NCBI GenBank assembly: GCA_016946835.1
Contig: JACVTC010000122.1
Span: 430,001-442,500 of the forward strand
From: Neocallimastix lanati (nom. inval.)
Lineage: Eukaryota; Neocallimastigomycota; Neocallimastigomycetes; Neocallimastigales; Neocallimastigaceae
Length of the DNA: 12,500 nt
Reading direction: 5' to 3'
This document shows positions 1 through 12,500 of this stretch, one piece after another. The translations under genes were made by a program, and so were the position numbers. Position 1 is the stretch's first letter; every line of letters starts with the position of its first letter. Below the pieces are notes generated by a model. The model did not search any database and was not told the origin of the DNA. It was given only the letters and a program-made list of their open reading frames with translations.

Positions 1-1426
1 TTAATCACTCATAAACATTTTTATAACTACTTTTTTTTGGGGGATATTATTAAAGTAACTAATAAAAAAAATAAATCAGAAATATTAAAAAAAAAAAAAA
101 TTTAAAATAAAATTTTCACTAAAAATTTTATTGAGAAATAACTTACCATTTATATTATTTTTTAGAAATAAGCTTTACAGAATTAAATCAATATACTTTA
201 AATGTTAATTATAGTTTTGGAAGCCATACAATATTAATGATAATAAATAATAAAAAAAAAAAAAAAAAAGGCATTTTAAAAAAATATATATAATAATAAA
301 AAAAAATAACAAATAAATATATCAAATATCATTTTATTTATTTATTTTAAAGTTTAATATTTGATATATAAGATATATATATCATGTATAAATCAATTAT
401 AATATAAACCAAAGTATAATAATAAATATATATACTATTCATTTATTTAACTCATGCCTTTTCTAATATAAACTTTTTAATTCATAATATATATATTATA
501 TACAATTTGTAATATTTATTGAATTGATTAATAAACGTGATTAAATAAATTAAAAAAAAAAGAAAAAAAAATTAATATATAAAAAAGCTTCATATATAAT
601 TTTTATTATAATATTGTTATTTATATAAATATATATATATATATTAGTATTATTATAGTAGGCACGCTCTATTATTCTTTATTATGAAATATAGTATAAT
701 TCATATTAAATATATATACATTATTTAATATAAAATTAGATTAATAAATGTTGTTATTTATTGTTATTTAATACATATAATAAAAAATAAAAAACTATAA
801 AATTATAAAAAAAAAAAATATAAAATAATAAATTTAAAAATATTTATAAACTAAATATTAAAAAAAAAAAAAAATCATTAATTCATATTAAATATTATAT
901 TTATATTTTTATATAAAAATGGAAATAATTAAATTAAACTTTAAAAACTTTAATTTAGATATATTTTTTTTTAAAAAAAATTTTACACTAACAAAAATTT
1001 AAAATAAAAAAATTAAAAAAAAAAAAAAAATATAAAGATAGAAAATAGACCAAGCACTTTACTATAATAAAATAATTATAATAAATATTATTTAATATTT
1101 AAAATTTTTACTTTAAAATTAATAAAAAAAATAATGTAGAGTATTAATAATAATGGAAAAAAAAAACTAAAAAAAAAAAAAAAAATTTTTAAATAAAGTT
1201 AAAAAAAAAAAAATTAATTATTTTTCAATGATTTTCATTTTTATAGAATTTCAAAAAAAAAAAAAAAAAATCATTATTTTCATAAATAAAATTAAAAAAA
1301 AAATAAAATAAAATAATTAATGTAATGTTTTTTTATTTATATTTTATATAGATATATAGATATATAGATAATTTAAAATAAAAATAAAAATTAATTATTA
1401 ATAATAATAAAAAAAATTCATATTTA

Positions 1427-1495
1427 ATTACTAAGATATTTTGTTATTATAACATTTAAATAAATAATAAATTAATAATAAAATATCTTAGTAAT
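1427..1495. repeat. Palindrome with 23-bp arms
   Basis: The left arm 1427-1449 (ATTACTAAGATATTTT followed by GTTATTA) is the reverse complement of the right arm 1473-1495. The outer 16 bp match perfectly. One mismatch at base 1443, a G:U wobble if transcribed as written, is followed by six more matching bases. The spacer is about 23 bases. The CTAAGATA core is more complex than the surrounding simple sequence, so this is not just AT background. It could be a small foldback (MITE-like) element or a hairpin in a transcript. No coding capacity. Confidence 0.7.
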
Positions 1496-1810
1496 ATCAT
1501 TAAATTTTAACATTTTTTATTTAAACTACTTATTTTTATCTTGTTTTACTTAAATTTATTTTTATTTATGTATAATAATATTATATATTTCTTCTTTTTT
1601 TTTCTGTTATTTATTTATTTATATAAAGTACAGATAATTGTATATTTATATATACATTTTCTAAATTTATAAAATTTAAAAATAAATTTACTTCATTAAT
1701 GCATTTGATTATTTATTATTTACTATGATTTATTTTATAAATTAAATTTTAATTAATACACATGAATTTATAAATATAAAAAGTTTAATTTATATATTTA
1801 TATATTTATC

Positions 1811-1894
1811 TATTTATTTATTTATTTATTATTTATTTATTTATTATTTATTTATTTATTATTTATTTATTTATTATTTATTTATTATTTATTT

Positions 1895-1926
<32 letters not shown>

Positions 1927-1954
1927 TTATTTATTTATTTATTTATTTATTTAT
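1811..1954. repeat. ATTT/ATT compound microsatellite
   Basis: About 140 bases consist only of TTTA tetranucleotides interrupted at intervals by an ATT triplet. This gives a higher-order period of 11 or 15 bases in the middle part and pure TTTA at the right end. It is non-coding simple sequence, likely length-variable between strains. Confidence 0.85.
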
Positions 1955-3899
1955 ATTAAATTTTATTATTACACTATTTGAATTATTGAATAAACTCATT
2001 TTATTTATTAAAATTATGTTAAACACGTTTATTGAAAAGTAATTTACTTTAAATTCATGGTGTTTTTAATATATTATATTTTATGACATAAAACTAAAAA
2101 ATTTAAATTACAGTTTATTTTTATTTTTTTTTATTATAATTAAAGTATTATCTATTTTCATTTTTTTTATTTTTATTTCTTTTTTTTTTTTTTTTTTAAC
2201 AAAATTAAAATATTATCGTAATATTCATTTTTTTAACAATTTTTATTAAAAACAAGTTTTTATATTATTTTATAGTATTAATTTTATCATAAATTTTTAT
2301 TATTTTATTATTATTTTATTATTTTATTAATTTTATTAAAATAATTTTATGTTTTTTTTTTTTTTTATCTAAATAATGAATATTGTAATATTTTACTAAT
2401 TTTATAAATACTCAACCTTTGTTAAAAATAATTAGATTTTTTATAATTATAAAATTTCATTTGAAATTTTTTAATTAATATTCATAATAACAATTATAAT
2501 TAAATTATTGCCGTTTCAATATTTTAAAAATAATTATTAAAACTCTATAATTTTTATTTTTTTAATTAAATAAATATAATAATTTTTATTAAAAGATTTA
2601 AAGTCATGAATTAATATAATAAAAAAATTTTTATTAATAAAAAATAAAATAAAACAAAATATACATGTACATATAATTATAAAATAATTATAATATTATT
2701 TTTTATTAATAATATAATAATATTTAAAACTTTGACTCTATATTTTCCTTTGTAAAATTATAAAAAACATTTATTTTTATATATAAATTATTTAAATGTT
2801 TGCATAATAAACTTTTTTTTTTCATAAATTAATGTATAAAAGCCTCTATTAAAAAAAATTTTTTTTTTCCAAATGCATTATCCTATAAATTTATAAAGCA
2901 AAAAGTAGTCTTTATATATTGTAATTTTTAAATATTTATTAATATTATTATTATTATTATCAATTTCAATTATTAATATAATTATTAATACTATAATTTA
3001 AAAAATACATTATTTTTATTTTTAAATGAATATTTAAATTATTAATATTATATATTATTATTATTATTGATTATTATGATTATTATGATTATTATTATTA
3101 TTATTAATTTTTTATTTCTTTGTTTATTTATTAATATTATCGTTATTGTTACTGTTTGTGGTGTATCATTTCTATTTTCAATTTTATTTTTATTTTATAG
3201 TATTGAAAATATACAATTAAATAATTAAATATTTAAAATATTATATAATTAAATATATTAAATATAATACATTAAAATATTTTATTTTAAAATATAATAA
3301 TCTTTATAATTGTAATAATTTTCATATTAATCAAAAGTTAAACTATTGGATAATTAATTTTATATTAATAATTTTTTTTTTTTTTAACAATTTAAATTAT
3401 CTTTTTTTTTTTTTTAATTTAATTTAGATTTTTAAAAAACCTTGTTATAACATCTGTTAAATTTTCAGATAAAAAAAAATTATTTGTCATTATTATATAA
3501 AATAATTTTAATTATAAATAATTAAATATCTTTTATTTATTTATTTATTTATTTATTTTTTTTTTATATTTACAAAATGGAAAGTTAATTAATTATAAAA
3601 TTTTTGGATTAAACCTGAAAATATGTAAACTAAAAGTTAATATCTTTGAATTATCTCCAATACTAATTTTATTATATAATCATAATTTTATCTTTTGTTT
3701 TTTCATATAATTGATATTGAAAAAATATATATATAATTAAATTTAAATTAATATTAAAATTAGTTTTCATGTTTTATGTAATATATTTATTATAATTATT
3801 TAAATATTTCATTTCCATAATAATTTAACAGATTTAATGATTTTTAATACGAATAATTCAATTACTATTTTTATATCTATTACTTTAATAAAATTTTTA

Positions 3900-4121
3900 A
3901 ATAAAAATTTTTTCTTTTTTCTTTTTCCCTCTTAATAAAAAGAAAAAGGCTTTTTACCAATATACCTTTATTTTTTTCTTATTTTAATTTCTTTTTTATT
4001 TTAAGATTTTTTTTTTTTTTATCAGAAGAATAAATAAAATATTTAAGATATATTTCTTAATAACTTCCTTCGATATATATATATATTTGTTTTTTTTTTT
4101 TATATATTGAAATAAAGAAAA
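3900..4121 (+). promoter_or_regulatory. Putative promoter/5' leader of the first transporter gene
   Basis: This stretch lies directly upstream of the start codon at 4122. It holds a pyrimidine tract, an 11-bp inverted repeat (TTTTTCTTTTT at 3916-3926 against AAAAAGAAAAA at 3937-3947) around a CCCTCTTAAT loop, and a TA-alternating stretch at 4073-4086 that could act as a TATA-like element. It ends with an A-rich context just before the ATG. These are plausible fungal promoter features, but the background is so AT-rich that none is diagnostic. Confidence 0.3.
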
Positions 4122-8461
<4,340 letters not shown>

Positions 8462-8528
8462 GTTAATAATAGATTCTAAGCTAATCAATATATTAGTCTT
8501 TAAATTTATTATTAAATATTGGTTTATT

Positions 8529-8534
8529 AATAAA
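8529..8534 (+). terminator. Possible polyadenylation signal (AATAAA)
   Basis: An AATAAA hexamer lies 68 bases after the TAG stop of the first transporter gene, a usual distance for a fungal 3' end. Another lies near 8600. The hexamer is common by chance in DNA this AT-rich, so this is only a candidate. Confidence 0.25.
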
Positions 8535-9000
8535 GATTATTTATAATTATTCCAAATTTTGATCCATTAATTTATCAATTAATTTGAAGAATTATTCAAT
8601 AAATAATTGATGAAAATTCATTAAATAATTAAAAAAAAAAAAAAAAGTATACATATATATATAATATAAATTATTTTAATGTAGCTATTATAATATTTTT
8701 GAAAAAAAAAAAAAAATTATATTTTATTATTTAATAATTATTTAATACAAACTTAAAATTTTATAAAAATTTGAAATAATTTTTCCGTATTTTAATTTAT
8801 TGTATTTTATTTATTTTAGTTCATATTTTTTTTGGTATAAAAAAAGTTTAATAAATAATAAAAATTCAAATTTAATTAAAATTAATTAAAATAAAATTGT
8901 TTTTAAAAAAATTTAATCAAACAAAAAACTATAATGAAAGTAATAAAAAAAAAAAAAAAAAAAAAAAAGGGTGAAAAATTATAAAAAAATAAAATAAAAT

Positions 9001-9301
9001 AAAATAAAATAAATAGTAGAATATGTATAAAATTAAAGTACAGATTGAATAAAATAAAATAAAATAAATAGTAGAATATGAATATAAGTACAGATTGAAT
9101 AAAATAAAATAAATAGTAGAATGTTAAATATAAAGTACAGATTGAATAAAATAAAATAAAATAAAATAAAACAAAAAAAATAAAATAAATAAAATAAATA
9201 GTAAAATATTAAATATAAAGTACTGAATGAATAAAATAAAATAAAATAAAAAAAATTATAAAATAAAATAAAATTAAAAAATAAAATAAAATGAAGTACT
9301 T
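9001..9301. repeat. Minisatellite, ~47-50 bp unit with expanded (AAAAT)n spacer
   Basis: The unit has two recognisable blocks: AAATAGTAGAAT (9011, 9066, 9111, and a variant at 9196) and AAGTACAGATTGAAT (9036, 9086, 9133, and the variant AAGTACTGAATGAAT at 9218). They are joined by AAAAT pentamers. Spacings between second blocks are 50, 47 and 85 bases, the last because the AAAAT run has expanded. A truncated AAGTACT at 9294 marks the decayed right end. The variable pentamer run and lack of unique spacers mark this as a tandem repeat and not a CRISPR array. Confidence 0.85.
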
Positions 9302-9565
9302 ATAAACAAAATAAAAATAAAGTTAAGTTAGTATTTAGTTTATAATAAATTTAACTAAAACAACTGACAACTGAAAGTCCAATTAAATAATTAAAATATG
9401 AATCTATTCAATTCTTCTTTATAATTATTTTAATTAAATTAATTATTTTTGATAAAAATTTAATAATTTTACTGTCTATGTATTATAATAACTAACGCTT
9501 TAAAACAAAGAAGCAAAATTATAAATTTTGATATTAAAATTCTTAATGATATACATATATATATA

Positions 9566-9622
9566 TTAAATTGTAAAAAAATTAATGAGGGACTCTCATT
9601 AATTTTTTTTTTTACAATTTAA
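9566..9622. repeat. Strong hairpin with 24-nt left arm and GGACT loop
   Basis: TTAAATTGT, an A run and TTAATGAG (9566-9589) pair with CTCATTAA, a T run and ACAATTTAA (9595-9622) around a 5-base loop. The only irregularity is the length of the A run (7) against the T run (11). The pairing blocks at both ends are non-repetitive, so the pairing is not a trivial result of base composition. TA dinucleotides flank both ends (9564-9565 and 9623-9624), as would be seen for a mariner-type foldback insertion, though TA is common here. Confidence 0.8.
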
Positions 9623-9643
9623 TAAAAATTATTGTAAATAATC

Positions 9644-9684
9644 AAATTATTTAAACTATTTTATTATAAAAGTTTAAATAATTT
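9644..9684. repeat. Inverted repeat, 14-bp perfect arms
   Basis: AAATTATTTAAACT at 9644-9657 is the exact reverse complement of 9671-9684, with a 13-base loop. It lies 21 bases after the GGACT-loop hairpin and may belong with it. The arms are entirely A/T except one C/G pair, so chance is possible. Confidence 0.6.
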
Positions 9685-9753
9685 TTCCTTGTTTTTTTTT
9701 AAATAGTTTTTTTTTTTTAAATATATATATATATATTTAAAATTATTTAAAAT

Positions 9754-9852
9754 AAATTGGTAAAGTATATATATTTTTTTTATATATCTATATAATATCA
9801 TTTTATTTTTTAAATAATTAGATATTAAATAATATATATACTCTACCAATTT
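9754..9852. repeat. Inverted repeat, 22-bp arms with one mismatch
   Basis: The left arm 9754-9775 (AAATTGGTAAAG then TATATATATT) is the reverse complement of the right arm 9831-9852 (AATATATATACTC then TACCAATTT) at 21 of 22 positions. The loop is 55 bases. The TTGGTA/TACCAA part is not simple repeat. It is the third foldback structure within 290 bases. Confidence 0.7.
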
Positions 9853-9998
9853 TTATATTATAATAAATTTTATATTCTATAAAAAAAAAAAAAAAAAAAA
9901 AGGAATTTTTATTATAGTTTTAATGGAAATATCACATGGAATTCATATTCAATTAAATATATTTATGATTTATTAACATATATAAATGTTTACAACAC

Positions 9999-10165
9999 TT
10001 TTTTTTTTTTTTGACATTTTTTTAACCAATAATTTTTATTTACAATATTAACATTATAAAAAAAAATTTTTTTTTTTTGACTTTTTTTTTACCAATAATT
10101 TTCATTTCTATATTATTTATATTAAAAAAAAAAAAAAATTTTTTTATCTAACCTAATTTTCATTA
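9999..10165. repeat. Degenerate tandem triplication of a T-rich motif, ~70 bp period
   Basis: Three successive blocks begin with a T run and then read TTGACATTTTTTTAACCAAT (copy 1, from 10011), TTGACTTTTTTTTTACCAAT (copy 2, from 10077), and the shorter TTTTTTTATCTAACCTAAT (copy 3, from about 10139). Each is followed by AATTTT and a C-containing A/T stretch. Copies 1 and 2 match well over about 65 bases including a terminal A run; copy 3 has decayed. Non-coding. Confidence 0.6.
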
Positions 10166-10211
10166 AAATTACCATAACCCTTAATATTTGAATTATTAAA
10201 AAAAACAAACC

Positions 10212-10242
10212 AAAAAAAAAAAATTTTTTTTTTTTTTTTTTT
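10212..10242. repeat. A12/T19 homopolymer junction
   Basis: A run of 12 A is followed directly by 19 T. It is the longest of several A-tract/T-tract junctions upstream of the second gene (others near 10058-10078, 10124-10145 and 10360-10375). Such rigid or foldback tracts disfavour nucleosomes in fungal promoters in general; a role here is inferred. Confidence 0.7.
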
Positions 10243-10397
10243 GCATATTTTAAACTTTAATCAATAATTATTTTAATATTTCTATTAGTAATATCATTTA
10301 ATTTATTGAAAAGTGGAATACTTTTTTAATAGAATAATAATATATATAAAAATAAAAAATTTTTTTTTTTTTTTTAGTAATTCACTAGTACTAAAAA

Positions 10398-10399
<2 letters not shown>

Positions 10400-10433
<34 letters not shown>
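10400..10433 (+). repeat. A34 homopolymer upstream of the second transporter gene
   Basis: An uninterrupted run of 34 adenines lies about 240 bases before the ATG at 10676. Poly(dA:dT) tracts in this position often mark nucleosome-depleted promoters in fungi. The region after it (10434-10675) should contain the core promoter. Confidence 0.8.
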
Positions 10434-10438
<5 letters not shown>

Positions 10439-10495
10439 TTAAGAAAGAACTAATAGCATTATTAATAATAAAAAAAAATAATAATAAAGATATTG

Positions 10496-10501
10496 TATAA
10501 A
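10496..10501 (+). promoter_or_regulatory. Possible TATA element of the second transporter gene
   Basis: A TATAAA hexamer lies 175 bases before the ATG, between an A34 tract and a slightly more GC-rich leader. The match is exact, but such strings are frequent in this DNA, so confidence is low. Confidence 0.2.
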
Positions 10502-10675
10502 ATTAAATAAAAATTATAGGTATAAAAAAAAATTTTATTAAATATATTTGTGAAAAAATTTAAAACTTATGGATATGTATATAATTATTAGTAATGAAAT
10601 TGAATTTATAAAATTAATAAAAAATTTCAGTAGAAAATCTAATTTAGATTTAAATTGAATATAATAATTAGGAAA

Positions 10676-11523
10676 ATGGAAGAGATATCGAATGTAGACC
10701 AAAATATATTAAAGGATAATCCTATGAATAGTGAAAATAAAGAGCAACATATAGAAACTGCAAAAGAAACTTTAAAAAAAAGTATTGATGCTGTTAATGT
10801 TGAATTATCAAAGGTAATTAAAAATAGTTAAAATTATTAAATATTATATATATCTCTTTATTTATTTATCAATTAAATTATATATATAGACCAGATTTTT
10901 CTTGGTAATTTTAGCATTAAGTAAGTACAAATGAATTAAATGAATAAATTTATAATCTTTGATTTTTATTTTTTATTTTTTATTTTTTTTTTTTAAAAAA
11001 AAAAGGAAAAAATAGCTATTAACTTTTGAAATTCTTTAAATATATAATATAGTTGTTTCATTAGCTATGTCAAGTTTGGATATCTCTATTGTTTCAACAG
11101 CTTTACCTACAATTAGTGATCAGTTTAATTCAAAGGATGAGTATACATGGGTTATTACTGCATATATGCTGGGAAATACTTCTTTCCAACCAAGTAAGTT
11201 AACTTAAATTTTAATAAATTATGAAACATTTATATTTTATTAAAAATAATGTACAAATATATATATATTTATATATTAATATTAATATATAAATTTAAAA
11301 ATATATATATACCAATATTTAATTAAAACTATGTTAAGTGTTTGGAAAATGTAAGTAGAATATTAAAATTATATAATAATAAAAATTAATAATAATATTG
11401 AGGAAATTTAAACTAAATAAATTTTATTATAGTTGCTGATATTTTTGGTAGAAGACCTGTAATGATTTTTGCTTTAGTTTTATTCGCTTCAACATCAGCT
11501 ATTTGTGGTGGTATGTTAAATGG

Positions 11524-11555
<32 letters not shown>

Positions 11556-12301
11556 ATATTATTAATAATTATTATTTAAATTAGTAATTAAGCATATTAA
11601 AATTATTTTTTATTTAAATAATAATAAATAAATAAATAATTAAAATTTAAAATTTAAAATTTAAAATTTAAAATTTAAAATTAAAAATTTTGTAGCTGCT
11701 CAAAATATTAAAATGCTTATTACTGCTAGAGGATTTCAAGGTATTGCTGGTGGTGGTATATTAGGTATGACTAACATTATTATTGCAGATATTGTTCCAT
11801 TAAGACAAAGGTTTTTATCATAATAATATTTACAATATATTATTTGAAATTATATTTTCTCTTATTATTAATATTCAATTTATTATCTCTATTGTACAAT
11901 TAAACAGGAGTATGTATATGGGTGTTGTTGGTGCTGTTTTTGCTTTTACATCAGTTATTGGTCCTTTAATTGGTGGTTTATTTACTGAATATATAAGGTT
12001 ATTTTTATTTTTTTTTTTATTGAAAAATTTATATATATATAATTTTTTTATTTAACATAAATTTTAAAAAAAAAAAAAAAAAAAAAAAATAGAATATATC
12101 ATTAAAAATTTTTATATATTAATTTTTTAATAACTAGTTGGAGATGGGCCTTTTATATTAATGTTCCAATTGGTGTCATAGCCGTTATTGTTATTGCCTT
12201 ATTTGTTAATATTCCAACACCACCAGAAACTTTTCTTGAAAAATTTTTAAAAATCGATTTCTTAGGAACTTTTCTTTTAGTTGGTATATATTAATTTTTT
12301 T

Positions 12302-12343
<42 letters not shown>

Positions 12344-12500
12344 CCTATTTCTGTTTCTATTTTAATTTCTATATCTATATCCTTTTCTATTTCTTTTTCA
12401 TTTTATTATAAAATAAAATAAAAAAAAAAAAAAAAAAAGAAAGAAAAAAAATTATATAGATATATATATATAAAATATTATTAATTAAACTATATTTTCA
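10676..12500 (+). CDS. MFS drug:H+ antiporter, DHA2 family, 5' part (8 exons, 250 aa), truncated by the window end
   Basis: Exons: 10676-10813, 10890-10920, 11053-11193, 11339-11350, 11433-11510, 11696-11810, 11908-11997, 12138-12283. Intron 8 starts at 12284 and runs off the window. An in-frame TAA at 10640-10642 with no ATG in between fixes the start. Seen: a 46-residue polar N-terminus; LDISIVSTALP in helix 1 (65-75, Asp66); motif A GKFADIFGRR (106-115); motif B RGFQGIAGGG (145-154); motif C GPLIGG (190-195); WRWAFYINVP (203-212). This covers helices 1-6 and the start of 7. It is a clear paralogue of the gene at 4122: in the exon from 11696 I count 26 of 39 identical residues, and the intron positions match. 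Gene 2 has one more intron, in helix 1. Donors of introns 6 (GTTTTT) and 7 (GTTATT) are weak. The substrate is unknown, and whether the C-terminal tail also carries RMS repeats cannot be seen. Confidence 0.92.
10921..11052 (+). other. Intron present in gene 2 but absent from gene 1
   Basis: This 132-nt GTAAGT...TAG phase-1 intron splits the first helix of gene 2 between ...LVILAL and IVSLAMSSLD. In gene 1 the matching coding sequence (LVFSALVICLAMSSLD) is continuous within the exon at 4398-4566. It creates a 31-nt exon at 10890-10920. All other introns within the shared region match in position and phase, so this one is a lineage-specific gain or a loss from gene 1. Confidence 0.85.
11339..11350 (+). 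other. 12-nt microexon (exon 4) of gene 2, identical to that of gene 1
   Basis: TGTTTGGAAAAT lies between ...GTTAAG and GTAAGT. With the A from the preceding exon and the TT of the next it encodes Met-Phe-Gly-Lys-Phe of motif A. It has the same 12 bases and the same phase as 4726-4737, while the flanking introns (145 and 82 nt) show no similarity to those of gene 1. Confidence 0.9.
11524..11553 (+). repeat. (AAAT)n microsatellite in gene 2 intron 5
   Basis: About seven tandem AAAT units follow the donor of intron 5 (GTATGT at 11511). It is simple sequence inside the intron with no coding effect. Confidence 0.85.
11641..11682 (+). repeat. (TAAAATT)6 tandem repeat near the intron 5 acceptor of gene 2
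   Basis: Six exact 7-base units end 13 bases before the TAG acceptor (AG at 11694-11695) of intron 5 in gene 2. Each unit contains a short AATTTTA-like palindromic core, so the array could fold back on itself in the pre-mRNA near the acceptor. Confidence 0.9.
12304..12340 (+). repeat. T37 homopolymer in gene 2 intron 8
   Basis: A run of 37 T begins about 20 bases after the donor at 12284, followed by a CT-rich pyrimidine stretch (about 12346-12402) and then a run of A (12421-12438). No acceptor is reached before the window ends. Confidence 0.9.

Larger units (their letters stand above)
1..4121. other. Non-coding A/T-rich upstream region
   Basis: No exon-like stretch is visible on either strand over 4.1 kb. 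The sequence is almost entirely A/T, with poly-A and poly-T runs, AT dinucleotide tracts and ATT/ATTT microsatellites. The few spots with more G/C (around 658-675, 3135-3175 and 3600-3655) are under about 60 bases and are broken by stops in every frame I read. No tRNA or rRNA-like sequence was recognised. The last ~200 bases presumably contain the promoter of the gene that starts at 4122. A small non-coding RNA cannot be excluded by eye. Confidence 0.7.
8462..10675. other. Intergenic region between the two transporter genes
   Basis: About 2.2 kb without a supportable coding region on either strand. The first ~130 bases are probably the 3' untranslated region of the upstream gene. The rest holds a minisatellite (9001-9301), three hairpins (9566-9852), a degenerate triplicated motif (9999-10165), A/T-tract junctions and the leader of the downstream gene. 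An open frame on the minus strand at 9664-9849 is Lys/Ile/Tyr-rich, arises from A/T-rich palindromic DNA, and is not believed. Confidence 0.75.

Noticed and set aside
655-690. Short GC-richer patch (GTAGGCACGCTC) considered as a tRNA fragment or exon
   Set aside because: Too short, with no cloverleaf pairing or T-loop sequence around it and stops in all frames.
3060-3180. Possible Asn-rich exon on the minus strand (GATTATTAT repeats next to a slightly GC-richer patch)
   Set aside because: Every frame breaks within a few codons, and no splice-compatible partner exon is visible nearby.
9001-9301. Regular repeats resembling a CRISPR array
   Set aside because: Spacing is variable, intervals are simple AAAAT pentamers with no unique spacers, no cas genes are present, and the genome is eukaryotic.
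9664-9849. Minus-strand frame of 61 residues rich in Lys, Ile and Tyr
   Set aside because: It lies in palindromic A/T-rich DNA with no domain, no higher-GC signal and no exon neighbours.

Overview
The window looks like nuclear DNA of a very AT-rich, intron-rich eukaryote. The best guess is an anaerobic gut fungus (Neocallimastigomycota). The evidence is near-pure A/T intergenic DNA full of homopolymers and microsatellites, exons visible as islands of higher GC, many short GT...AG introns, and fungal-type major facilitator (MFS) proteins. The assignment is inferred from base composition and gene style. Dictyostelids or another AT-rich protist are not excluded.

Layout: 1-4121 is non-coding A/T-rich DNA with a palindrome and an ATTT-type microsatellite. 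4122-8461 (+) is a complete 14-exon gene. I reconstructed it by hand; every junction keeps frame and the product is 657 residues. It encodes a 14-helix MFS drug:H+ antiporter of the DHA2 (EmrB/QacA/SGE1/Vba-like) type, with an unusual cytosolic tail of repeated Arg-Met-Ser triplets followed by an acidic patch. 8462-10675 is intergenic and holds a ~47-50 bp minisatellite, a cluster of three hairpins, a degenerate triplicated T-rich motif and A/T-tract junctions. 10676-12500 (+) is the first eight exons (250 residues) of a second gene of the same family, cut off by the window edge inside intron 8.

The two genes are head-to-tail paralogues. From the signature-1 region onward seven intron positions are the same in place and phase, and the coding lengths of the matching internal exons are identical (12, 78, 115, 90 and 146 nt). 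Gene 2 has one additional intron in the first helix. The introns differ completely in sequence and length, so the duplication is not recent. Both genes contain the same 12-nt microexon, which encodes the heart of MFS motif A. Skipping it would be frame-neutral and would delete four residues from that motif.

The proteins probably act as proton-driven exporters in the plasma or vacuolar membrane. The substrate cannot be read from the sequence. I see no RNA genes, transposase, CRISPR array or bacterial-type operon. The items most worth following up are the shared microexon, the RMS tail, the weak splice donors around the motif C exon of gene 2, and the hairpin cluster.
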